Shown here piece by piece: positions 14,344-21,429 of a stretch of DNA of 38,566 bases. The notes under the pieces were generated by a model. That model made no database searches. It was not told where the DNA came from and saw nothing but the letters and a program-made list of their open reading frames with translations. Both the position numbers and the translations under genes were made by a program. Origin of the DNA: Microcaldota archaeon (GTDB taxonomy: Archaea; Micrarchaeota; Micrarchaeia; Micrarchaeales; CABMGC01); NCBI GenBank assembly GCA_021802765.1, contig JAJZRI010000006.1, forward strand, positions 1-38,566, written 5' to 3'. Position 1 is the first letter of the stretch, and every line of letters begins with the position of its first letter.

Positions 14344-15498
14344 ATGGACTTTTCCATACCGAATATATATACCCACAAGAATCTCAAGTTCCTCATAGCC
14401 GTGCCTTTGCTGCTCATGATGCTTGGCATATATATGTCGCACAACATAATACTTGATTCGTCCCTAAGCGGCGGATCAAGCCTTACGCTTCAGGCAAACA
14501 CAAGCCTTTCTGCATCGCAGATAGCATCCGAGCTCTCAAGCAGGTTTAATGTCCCAGCCCCTGCGGTCCAGGTAAGTTCAGGTACTGTGCTAATAACCGT
14601 GCCATCAAACAAGAGCCTTGCAAATGCGGAGTCATACCTGCTGCTCCTTTATCAGGCGCACTCAAACTATTCGCAGTACGTGCTAAATGCTACCAATTAC
14701 GGCTTTGCCCTATCAAAGAGTCCGTCAAACCAGACAATACAAAGACTCTACGATCAGGCAGAGACCGGAAAGAACAGCTCACTTGCGCAGGTAAGGAATT
14801 ATTTTGTGCTAGAGCGCTCATCACTATCTCCCTTCCTGGTCAATGCAAGTACGAATACAACTTCGGCCGACTCCATGCTGGCAGCGGCGCAAGGTATCTA
14901 CAACAATGCGAGCGCAAAGTACCAGTCAAGCCTAATAAGCGCAGTCGGGCAGGTAGTGCCATTTAAGTCTTACTCCTATCAGGAAATAACCGTCCTGCAG
15001 AGTTCCTACTTCTTGCAGCAGCTCGAGACAATAATCATAGTGGCCTTCATACTGATATCCATAATAGTCTTCTTCATATTCAGGTCTGTTGTCCCTTCGT
15101 TCGCCGTTGTATTCGGCGCGGCAAATGACATGATAGTTGCAATAGGCGCAATGGCGCTTTTCAAGATACCGCTTGGCATAGCAAGCATAGGCGGCCTGCT
15201 CATGCTTCTTGGATATTCGATAGACACTGACGTGCTTACAGCAATAAGGATACTTAAGAGGCACGAGGGCACTCCGGAGCAGAGGGCGTACAGCTCCATG
15301 AAGACCGGGCTCACCATGACTTTCACAGCAATAGTCTCATTCGCAGTGCTATTTGCGGTCTCTTACATACTCTACGTTCCAACATACTTCGAGATATCCG
15401 GCGTGGTGCTCTTCGGCCTAATAGCCGATCTTGCAACTACCTGGCTTGGCAATGCCTCGATAATACTCATGCATGTGCATAGGAAGAATAAGGCGTGA
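14344..15498 (+). CDS. secF: Protein-export membrane protein SecF
   Basis: A 384-residue RND-type component of the SecDF complex, which uses the ion gradient to assist late translocation. One N-terminal helix (LKFLIAVPLLLMMLGIYM) is followed by an external P1-like region of about 180 residues, then five helices. The conserved SecF fourth-helix motif is GYSIDTDVLTAIRILKRH, with two aspartates. FIFRSVVPSFAVVFGAANDM and KTGLTMTFTAIVSF are also typical. The external region carries several Asn-x-Ser/Thr sequons (NATN, NQT, NASTNTT), consistent with exposure outside. The stop overlaps the secD region (GTGA), supporting coupling. Confidence 0.9.
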   Translation: MDFSIPNIYTHKNLKFLIAVPLLLMMLGIYMSHNIILDSSLSGGSSLTLQANTSLSASQIASELSSRFNVPAPAVQVSSGTVLITVPSNKSLANAESYLLLLYQAHSNYSQYVLNATNYGFALSKSPSNQTIQRLYDQAETGKNSSLAQVRNYFVLERSSLSPFLVNASTNTTSADSMLAAAQGIYNNASAKYQSSLISAVGQVVPFKSYSYQEITVLQSSYFLQQLETIIIVAFILISIIVFFIFRSVVPSFAVVFGAANDMIVAIGAMALFKIPLGIASIGGLLMLLGYSIDTDVLTAIRILKRHEGTPEQRAYSSMKTGLTMTFTAIVSFAVLFAVSYILYVPTYFEISGVVLFGLIADLATTWLGNASIILMHVHRKNKA

Positions 15499-15500
15499 AA

Positions 15501-17102
15501 ATGGCTCTGATGGATTACCTTAAGGACAAGCGGATTATTGGACTGGTCCTATTCGTAATCCTGCTTGCCGTCCTCGATTACAGGTACGGCTTGCATCTCG
15601 GAATCGAGTTTGCCGGAGGAACCCAGATACCGGTGACCTTGGAGCACAGCGTAAGTCCAAACCAGACAACGCAGATAATATCGATACTTCAGCAGAGGCT
15701 CTCTACATTTGGCCTCAAGCAGGTAAGCATAGAGGGAGTAGGCACAAGCGAGATCCTGATAGATACTCCCACCGTGAACCAGAGCGACATAGCAAGCACC
15801 ATTGACATAATCCAGAGCCAAGGTCAGTTCCAGGGGGTAGTAAATGGGAGGATTGCAATTGATGGAAGCGGAATACTTAGCGGGAGCGTAGGTGCAAGCC
15901 CTCCGCAGGTCCAGGGAGCAAACGTCTCCTGGTCTGTAAACTTCTACATAACGCAGCAAGCCGCCGTGCAGTTCTCCAAGGTGGCATTCGGCCAGGCAAA
16001 CAAACCGATATTCATGTATCTTGACAGGCCAAGCAGCGCAATAGTCCTGCTTAATTCATCCCTGCTCGGTACAACGATAGGCGGAACGCAGCAGCAGGAG
16101 TTAGCAAGCCTCCAGAATGCGGTTGCCCTGGGGAATAGGACCTTGCCAATAGAGCTACTCAATCCTGGTGCCAACAACTGGAATGTTCTCTACAAATTCT
16201 TCCAGTCCAATGCCGGAAAGTACAGGTCAGTCATAGTGCAGAACAACACCCCTGCATACATAGCGAGCAATCTCACCGCTCTTAATTATTCTCTGATAAA
16301 AGACTCCAAGGCCAATATGACTCCATCATTCCAGATTGCCACCAACGCATCGGGCCAGATAGTAGTGCTCAATTCATGGCCTGCAGTAGGCCTGCTCACA
16401 GCCCCAATACTAAATCCAAGCATAACCAATGGAAATCTCAGCCAGAGCTATACAATATCTGGTTTTGCGCCGCCTTCGCTTACTGCTTCGGAGCAGGTAG
16501 CATATGCGGATTCGCAGTCCAAGCTAATTCAGAGCATTCTTACCGGAGGCGCCCTGCCTGTGCAGGTGCTAGTTGGAACGCCTACAGTAACGCAGCCTAC
16601 CCTGGGAGCGCAGTTCGAGAGGATAAGCGTGATAGCTCTCGTGCTTGCAGTAGTGGCGGTGTCAATGGTAATCGCGATAAGGTATAGAAAGCTCTTCCTC
16701 ATAGCCCCGATATTACTTACGACCCTTGCAGAGCTCTTCATCATACTCTCGGTGATAGGCCTTATTGGTACAATCGACCTTGCCGCAATCGCCGGAATGA
16801 TAGCAGTCATAGGAACCGGGGTAGATGCGCAGATAATAATCTCAGATGAGATACTTAGCAAGGGTGTCGACGCGGCAATGAAGATACGATTGAGCAATGC
16901 CTTCTATGTGGTATATGCAGACGCATTCCTGCTCATAGTCGCAATGCTTCCACTCTTCTTCTCCACGTCCCTTGTCTCGGTGATAGGCTTCTCGGAGTCG
17001 ACCATAATCGGCGCCCTTCTTGGCGTATTTGTTACACGGCCTTCATATGCCGCAATACTAAGCAGGCATTACTCAAATGCGGGTGGTATAAGCAATGCCT
17101 AA
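15501..17102 (+). CDS. secD: Protein-export membrane protein SecD
   Basis: A 533-residue partner of SecF. The N-terminal helix precedes the signature HLGIEFAGGTQIPV. The large external domain includes QQRLSTFGLKQVSIEGVG (P1-like) and the region around GQFQGVVNGRIAIDGSG. The C-terminal RND core shows IAGMIAVIGTGVDAQIIISD with the conserved Asp and five membrane helices. ATG 15501 is chosen because GGCGTG lies three bases upstream; GTG 15495 and ATG 15510 are alternatives. The order secF-secD is common in archaea. The last 8 bases overlap nmd3. Confidence 0.9.
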   Translation: MALMDYLKDKRIIGLVLFVILLAVLDYRYGLHLGIEFAGGTQIPVTLEHSVSPNQTTQIISILQQRLSTFGLKQVSIEGVGTSEILIDTPTVNQSDIASTIDIIQSQGQFQGVVNGRIAIDGSGILSGSVGASPPQVQGANVSWSVNFYITQQAAVQFSKVAFGQANKPIFMYLDRPSSAIVLLNSSLLGTTIGGTQQQELASLQNAVALGNRTLPIELLNPGANNWNVLYKFFQSNAGKYRSVIVQNNTPAYIASNLTALNYSLIKDSKANMTPSFQIATNASGQIVVLNSWPAVGLLTAPILNPSITNGNLSQSYTISGFAPPSLTASEQVAYADSQSKLIQSILTGGALPVQVLVGTPTVTQPTLGAQFERISVIALVLAVVAVSMVIAIRYRKLFLIAPILLTTLAELFIILSVIGLIGTIDLAAIAGMIAVIGTGVDAQIIISDEILSKGVDAAMKIRLSNAFYVVYADAFLLIVAMLPLFFSTSLVSVIGFSESTIIGALLGVFVTRPSYAAILSRHYSNAGGISNA

Positions 17103-17733
17103 ATCCTGTCCAACGTGCGGCAATTCGGAGCCAAAGGTCAAGTTCTTCGGCAACTTCTGCGAAGACTGCTCAAAGGAAAAGTTCCTATCACGGCTTCCAA
17201 AGACCGTTCAGCTTCAGGTATGCAAGAGGTGCGGCAAGATAAAGGCCAACGGGTCTTTCGCGCCGCCGACTGGTAGCAACATAGAGATAGCAATAAAACC
17301 ACAGATAGGGCGGTACTCGATCCATCTGATAGACTTCACCGACTCATCCGCCAAGCTTGACGTAGCAGAGGAGACTGCAAACGGAAAACTTGCAGTAGAA
17401 CTTCCTGTAGTAATAGAGCAGAAACGTGTGCTGTGCGACATGTGCTACAAGAAGGCGTGCAATTATTACGAGGCGGTGATGCAGCTTCGCGGCAACAACT
17501 ACAAGATAGCAAGGTTCATAGAGCGCGTGACGAGGTTCTTCGACGTAAACAATGAGTTCGTTGGAGAGGTGGACTACAATAGCGACGGCGCAGACGTCTA
17601 CCTCAGCAATAAGCGCTTGGCGCAGGCCTACATCTCCAAGAATAAGATGCATTCGACAAATTCTTACACGCTTTCCGGAGTGAAGAACGGGAAGAGGATA
17701 TATAAGAATACCTATGCTCTAAGGCTGGAGTGA
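17095..17733 (+). CDS. nmd3: NMD3 family ribosome-biogenesis protein
   Basis: Archaeal homolog of the large-subunit adaptor NMD3. The 212-residue protein begins with paired zinc knuckles: CPTCG (5-9), FCEDC (22-26), VCKRCGKI (~43-50) and CDMCYKK (~114-120). Then comes the conserved MQLRGNNYKIARFIERVT and a C-terminal beta segment ending LSGVKNGKRIYKNTYALRLE. This architecture matches the NMD3 N-terminal domain found alone in archaea. ATG 17095 overlaps the secD stop by 8 bp, and the gene end overlaps or abuts the glycosyltransferase start, so the run secF-secD-nmd3-GT2 is probably one operon. Confidence 0.85.
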   Translation: MPKSCPTCGNSEPKVKFFGNFCEDCSKEKFLSRLPKTVQLQVCKRCGKIKANGSFAPPTGSNIEIAIKPQIGRYSIHLIDFTDSSAKLDVAEETANGKLAVELPVVIEQKRVLCDMCYKKACNYYEAVMQLRGNNYKIARFIERVTRFFDVNNEFVGEVDYNSDGADVYLSNKRLAQAYISKNKMHSTNSYTLSGVKNGKRIYKNTYALRLE

Positions 17734-17738
17734 TTTTA

Positions 17739-18425
17739 TTGCACCACATAAAAGAGAAGATATCCGTCGTCATACCAACACTTAACGAGTCAGGCAACAT
17801 ACGGAAGGTCATTGAGGAGGTAAAGGCGGTCCTTTCAGGAAACAGCTATGAAATAATAGTGGTAGACGGCCATTCCACCGATGACACTGTAAGGATTGCA
17901 AAGAAGCTCGGAGCCAAAGTAATATACGACAGCCTGGGCAAGGGATCGGCGCTGATAAAAGGGCTAAACGCCGCAAAAGGGGACATACTGATATCACTGG
18001 ATGCAGATCTGTCCACCGATCCCAGAGAGATGTGGCTGCTTATCGACGGTATAAGAGTAGGGTATGATGTGTGCATGGGATCGCGCTTTATGGCTGGCGG
18101 AAGTTCGGAGGACATATCCCTCCTTCGGAAATTCGGGAATCTTTCATTCGTCTTTTTGGTCAACCATCTCTTCGGTTCAAGATACAGCGACATGTGCTAT
18201 GGATACAGGTCATTTAGGAGGGGTACGATGAAGAAGCTTGGCCTAAAGGAGAGGGGATTTGGGATAGAGACCGAGATAAGCATAAAGTCGGTCAAGAGGG
18301 GACTCAAGGTCATCGAGGTTCCCAGCATAGAGAAGAAACGCGCAGTTGGAGAGGGGAAGCTAAGGACATTTAGCGATGGATACACCATCCTGCGCACTAT
18401 AATAAAGAACCTTGGAAAGGACTAG
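17739..18425 (+). CDS. GT2 glycosyltransferase, dolichol-phosphate mannosyltransferase-like
   Basis: A 228-residue GT-A fold enzyme of the DPM1/polyprenyl-phosphate glycosyltransferase type. Motifs: ISVVIPTLNESGNIRKVIEE, YEIIVVDGHSTDDT, LGKGSALIKGLNAAKGDI, the metal-binding DADLSTDP, and MGSRFMAGG. The C-terminus is short with no membrane helices, so it acts at the inner membrane face. It probably transfers a sugar to a lipid carrier for N-glycosylation, which fits the sequon-rich surface proteins nearby; substrate is not determined by sequence. TTG 17739 has GGAGTGAT four bases upstream; GTG 17730, overlapping the nmd3 stop, is the alternative. It abuts rpoL tail to tail. Confidence 0.85.
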   Translation: MHHIKEKISVVIPTLNESGNIRKVIEEVKAVLSGNSYEIIVVDGHSTDDTVRIAKKLGAKVIYDSLGKGSALIKGLNAAKGDILISLDADLSTDPREMWLLIDGIRVGYDVCMGSRFMAGGSSEDISLLRKFGNLSFVFLVNHLFGSRYSDMCYGYRSFRRGTMKKLGLKERGFGIETEISIKSVKRGLKVIEVPSIEKKRAVGEGKLRTFSDGYTILRTIIKNLGKD

Positions 18426-18692
18426 CTATTTCTTAGGGAGACTTGCAATGAGCGACTTCATGTCGTCTTCAAGCTCCTCAACCGCCTTGAGCACTAGCGT
18501 CCGTGCATTCTTGCTCGACTTGACTATCAGCCTTGGTTTTGCTATGTCCGGGTGCTCCTTTACAACCCCAACGAAGTCAACATCCTTGTTCTCAAGAAGC
18601 TTGCTCTTTATCATTTCTGGTATGCTCCTGTCCGCGTCCTCGAATTCCACTATGAGGCTCTTGGCCTCGTCATCTATAAAGTTCAGTTTCAT
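18426..18692 (-). CDS. rpoL: DNA-directed RNA polymerase subunit L (Rpb11-like)
   Basis: An 88-residue assembly subunit that pairs with subunit D, as eukaryotic Rpb11 pairs with Rpb3. The order of conserved pieces is right: SLIVEFEDADRSIPEMIKSK, then DVDFVGVVKEHPDIAKPRLI and the C-terminal helix KAVEELEDDMKSLIASL. The usual HT[L/F]xN segment reads DRSIPEM here, so this copy is fairly divergent. The HP...PRLIV segment is the clearest signature. GGTGTA lies upstream of ATG 18692. Convergent and abutting the glycosyltransferase gene, with no room for a separate terminator. Confidence 0.82.
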   Translation of the reverse strand: MKLNFIDDEAKSLIVEFEDADRSIPEMIKSKLLENKDVDFVGVVKEHPDIAKPRLIVKSSKNARTLVLKAVEELEDDMKSLIASLPKK

Positions 18693-18810
18693 TGAAATAC
18701 ACCAGTCCTGCGTCTAGCGGGCCTGAATAAGCACAATATCATTGAACAAAAAGGCTCATATACTTTGCCATTGGCATGGAAAATTGCCGTCTTCATGGCC
18801 ATAGCAATCA

Positions 18811-18840
18811 TTATAAATTTAACTAATGATATACTACCGT
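18811..18840 (+). promoter_or_regulatory. promoter of the S19e cluster (TATA and ATACTA element)
   Basis: ttataaattt at 18811-18820 followed by atactaccgt at 18831-18840. The initiator-like part matches the rps26e promoter (atactatcgt at 693-702). The predicted start is near 18836-18841, leaving a leader of about 30 nt before ATG 18871. Confidence 0.5.
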
Positions 18841-18870
18841 AAATTATACACATTCTAGAGGCGTTAATGT

Positions 18871-19287
18871 ATGGCAAATGTATTCGAAGTGGATGCGCAA
18901 AAGCTGATAACGCTAGCTTCATCAAAGCTAAAGGAGTCCGGCATTCAAAAGCCCGGATACGTGGCTTTCGTGAAGACCAGCGCAGGAAGGGAGAGGGTTC
19001 CGGCAAGCGAGGACTTCTTCTATTTCAGGTGTGCATCGATACTTAGGCAGGTGTACCTGAAGGGACCGATAGGGATATCAAAGCTCAGGACAAAGTACGG
19101 GTCAAAGAAGCAGCACGTAGTTCACAGGCATCACCATGCAAGAGCCGGCGGCAGCATAATAAAGGACGCTTTTGACGCGCTTGAAAAGAAGGGATACGTG
19201 AAGACCACAAAGCAGGGAAGAATGATCTCACCATCAGGCAAGTCTTTTCTTGACAAGCTATCAAACGACATAATCAAGGGCGCTTGA
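18871..19287 (+). CDS. rps19e: 30S ribosomal protein S19e
   Basis: A 138-residue small-subunit protein of the head region, required for subunit maturation. Family features: VFEVDAQKLITLASSKLKES, RVPASEDFFYFRCASILRQV, GPIGISKLRTKYGSKK with the following basic RHHHARAGGSIIKDAFDALEKKGYV, and the C-terminal ISPSGKSFLDKLSNDI. ATG 18871 has GGCGTT a few bases upstream and its own promoter. It heads the conserved archaeal cluster with PDCD5, L39e, L31e, aIF6, prefoldin alpha and ftsY. Confidence 0.95.
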   Translation: MANVFEVDAQKLITLASSKLKESGIQKPGYVAFVKTSAGRERVPASEDFFYFRCASILRQVYLKGPIGISKLRTKYGSKKQHVVHRHHHARAGGSIIKDAFDALEKKGYVKTTKQGRMISPSGKSFLDKLSNDIIKGA

Positions 19288-19288
19288 A

Positions 19289-19591
19289 TTGGCACAACCA
19301 GAGGATGCCGAAGCTGAAAGGCAGAAGGCCCTGCAGCAGAGGATGCGGGCCCTCCAGGCAGAGCAGCAGAAAAGGATGGCAATAAAGAAGTACCTCACCG
19401 TCGGCGCATATGAGCGCCTTATGAACGTGAGGGTAGCAAACTTTGAGCTGTATTCGCAGCTCGTCAACATGCTGCTCGCAACAGCCCAGAACCAGGGGAT
19501 ATCCGGACAGATAAACGAAGAGCAGCTAAAGCAGATACTTGGAAGGTTGACATACAAGAAGGAGTCGACCATTGAATTCAAGCACAAATGA
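19289..19591 (+). CDS. PDCD5-family DNA-binding protein
   Basis: A 100-residue helical protein of the PDCD5/TFAR19 family. The charged N-terminal helix (EDAEAERQKALQQRMRALQAEQQKR) precedes the triple-helix core with KKYLTVGAYERLMNVRVANF and a basic C-terminus. Archaeal members bind nucleic acid, and some interact with the chaperonin system. TTG 19289 follows the S19e stop by one base and is the only sensible start. Position between S19e and L39e is typical. Confidence 0.88.
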   Translation: MAQPEDAEAERQKALQQRMRALQAEQQKRMAIKKYLTVGAYERLMNVRVANFELYSQLVNMLLATAQNQGISGQINEEQLKQILGRLTYKKESTIEFKHK

Positions 19592-19604
19592 AAGGCGCAT
19601 GTAT

Positions 19605-19763
19605 ATGAGCAAAAAATCACAGAAGTTGAAGATGAGGCTTGCAAAGAAACGCAAGCAGAACAGGAGAATGCCAGTCATGGCAGTGGTCAAGACGCACAGG
19701 AGGATACAGTACAACAAGTTCCAGAGGGACTGGCGAAGGAGAAAGCTAAGATTAAAGGCATGA
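19605..19763 (+). CDS. rpl39e: 50S ribosomal protein L39e
   Basis: A 52-residue, strongly basic protein that lines the exit tunnel. The sequence MSKKSQKLKMRLAKKRKQNR leads into MPVMAVVKTHRRIQYNKFQRDWRRRKL. The KKxKQNR, RRIQYN and RDWRR parts are the family signature. Length and position after PDCD5 fit. ATG 19605 is chosen because the in-frame codons upstream overlap PDCD5; GGCGCA precedes it. The L31e start follows by four bases. Confidence 0.92.
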   Translation: MSKKSQKLKMRLAKKRKQNRRMPVMAVVKTHRRIQYNKFQRDWRRRKLRLKA

Positions 19764-19767
19764 TTTT

Positions 19768-20226
19768 ATGGTAACTACATTTACTATACGTTTCAAAGGA
19801 GTGCTGGCTGGGTTCAAAGAGACTAAGAAGAGGTATAAGGCGTCAGATCACCTCAGGGCCCACGTAGCAAGATTTAGCAAGTCCTCACCAGAGCTTGTCA
19901 GCATCGACCCTGCACTTAATGACTTCATGATGAGCAGGGTAGTGAAGGGAGGCAGCAAGGTCAAGATAGAGGTAACCAAGAACGGAGATATACTAAACGC
20001 AAAACTAGCGCCCGGGCAGATGGCCGCAAGGCAGGAAGTGCCAAAGGATGTTTCCGCAAGGCCTGCAGCCAAAGCCGCACAGAAGAAAGAGCAGCCTAAG
20101 GCAAAGTCGGCTGCAACTCCAAAGCCTGAGGCAAAGGAATCGGTTTCCAAGCCGGCCGAGAGGCCTAAGAAAGAGGCCAAGAAGCAAACACCTCAGGGCA
20201 ACCAGCAGCCAGGTCCGAGCCAGTAA
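19768..20226 (+). CDS. rpl31e: 50S ribosomal protein L31e with long charged tail
   Basis: The first ~80 residues are L31e, located at the polypeptide exit: FTIRFKGVLAGFKETKKRYK, HLRAHVARFSK, LVSIDPALNDFMMSRVVKGG and KVKIEVTKNGD. The usual protein ends there at 80-95 residues. Here ~70 more residues follow, rich in Lys, Ala, Pro, Gln and Ser (AAKAAQKKEQPKAKSAATPK and onward), with no fold expected. The tail could contact rRNA or the SRP/Sec machinery at the exit site; this is speculation. Start ATG 19768 with ATGATTTT just before it. Confidence 0.88.
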   Translation: MVTTFTIRFKGVLAGFKETKKRYKASDHLRAHVARFSKSSPELVSIDPALNDFMMSRVVKGGSKVKIEVTKNGDILNAKLAPGQMAARQEVPKDVSARPAAKAAQKKEQPKAKSAATPKPEAKESVSKPAERPKKEAKKQTPQGNQQPGPSQ

Positions 20227-20247
20227 AAGCGCCCAAGGTACTGCATA

Positions 20248-20913
20248 ATGGGAACAGCAAAAGCCACGATAGGAAACAACAGCTACATAGGTGCATTCGG
20301 AATTGCGACTGATTCTTTCATACTTATCACAAGTAATTCGACTCACACCGAGCGAAGCATAATTGAGGAGGCCCTCCAAGTCAAGAGTCACCAGATGTCA
20401 ATAGATGGCTCGGGGCTCATAGGTGTGTATGCGGTTGCAAACTCTAAGGGCATAATGCTCCCGGAGATGACTGATGCAAGGGAGATCTCACGGCTAAGGG
20501 AGGCATTCCCGGAGCTGACAGTGGATACGATGCACACAAGCCTCAACGCACTGAGGAACAATATACTAGCAAACGACAAGATTGCATTCGTCAACAAAGA
20601 ATTCAGCCACATAGAACAGGAGAGGATATCGGACGTGCTGGGCGTGGAGACCGTAAAGATGCAGATAGGCAATTTTGATACGGTAGGGGCAAACAATATC
20701 CTCACAAACAAGGGGATTGTGCTCAACAACACCGCCTCAGATGCAGATGTGGAATTTGTCAAGGGAAAAATCGCCAGCGTGTCCCAGTCAACCGCCAACA
20801 CCGGCTCATCAAGCATAGGACTGTGCGCAATAGCCAACTCAAAGGGAGTTGTCGTTGGAGGGCAGACAACCGGCTTTGAGCTTGTGAGGATAACCGATGG
20901 CCTTGACATATAA
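20248..20913 (+). CDS. eif6: Translation initiation factor aIF6
   Basis: A 221-residue anti-association factor that binds the 50S subunit near L14 and blocks joining. The pentein fold is seen as repeated units: IGNNSYIGAFGIATDSFIL, GSGLIGVYAVANSKGIMLP, NDKIAFVNKEFSHIE, GANNILTNKGIVLNNTAS and SIGLCAIANSKGVVVG. Length is normal. ATG 20248 lies 22 bp after L31e. In many archaea the next gene would be L18ae/LX; here it is prefoldin alpha after a 48-bp gap. Confidence 0.94.
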   Translation: MGTAKATIGNNSYIGAFGIATDSFILITSNSTHTERSIIEEALQVKSHQMSIDGSGLIGVYAVANSKGIMLPEMTDAREISRLREAFPELTVDTMHTSLNALRNNILANDKIAFVNKEFSHIEQERISDVLGVETVKMQIGNFDTVGANNILTNKGIVLNNTASDADVEFVKGKIASVSQSTANTGSSSIGLCAIANSKGVVVGGQTTGFELVRITDGLDI

Positions 20914-20920
20914 TCATACC

Positions 20921-20932
20921 ATTTTATATTAT
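20921..20932 (+). promoter_or_regulatory. possible internal promoter for pfdA-ftsY
   Basis: attttatattat between aIF6 and prefoldin predicts a start near 20952, about ten bases before ATG 20962. Weak, position-based support. Confidence 0.35.
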
Positions 20933-20961
20933 GCTAAATAGATATCGTATTGGTGCTTGAA

Positions 20962-21417
20962 ATGCCAGAACCGCAGCCTAAAAAGACGCAGGATCTCAAT
21001 GAGATCTTCATGCAGCTTAGGTACCTCCAGAACCTTTACGGCCAGCAGTACGAAAACCTCGAGAACAACATCGCAACTTATAATCTTGCAAATTCCTCGC
21101 TGCAAAGGAACATAGAGATGCTCGAGAGATCAAAGTCAATGGAGGGGTCCAACATAATGATAGGCGGAGAGGGCGGGGCATACATGTCAGCGAAGGTTGG
21201 CAAGGCAGACAGGATAATAACGTACATAGGCGGCGGTTATATGATCGAGAAGTCTGTCGAAGATGCGCTGACATTTCTTAGGGAGAACGAGAAGAGGGGC
21301 ATCGAGATGCTTAGCAAGCTCCAGGCGGAGAAGAAACAGGTAGAAAAGGAACTGCTCGACGTGCAGTACAAGATGAACTCGCTGCAGTATCAGCAGCAGG
21401 CAGCGGCGCAAGGGTAA
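20962..21417 (+). CDS. pfdA: Prefoldin subunit alpha
   Basis: A 151-residue subunit of the hexameric chaperone that hands unfolded proteins to the thermosome. Two long coiled-coil helices (LNEIFMQLRYLQNLYGQQYE at the N-terminus and KLQAEKKQVEKELLDVQYKM at the C-terminus) flank beta hairpins with SNIMIGGEGGAYMSAKVGKA and the family GGGYMIEKSVEDAL. ATG 20962 is preferred over TTG 20950 because GGTGCT stands four bases upstream. It is followed by ftsY after 12 bp, the usual archaeal order. Confidence 0.92.
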   Translation: MPEPQPKKTQDLNEIFMQLRYLQNLYGQQYENLENNIATYNLANSSLQRNIEMLERSKSMEGSNIMIGGEGGAYMSAKVGKADRIITYIGGGYMIEKSVEDALTFLRENEKRGIEMLSKLQAEKKQVEKELLDVQYKMNSLQYQQQAAAQG

Positions 21418-21429
21418 CGGGTAATCCTA

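Noticed and set aside
18689-19006. Minus-strand frame of 105 codons over the S19e start
   Set aside because: Overlaps S19e and its promoter, low-complexity translation, no family features.
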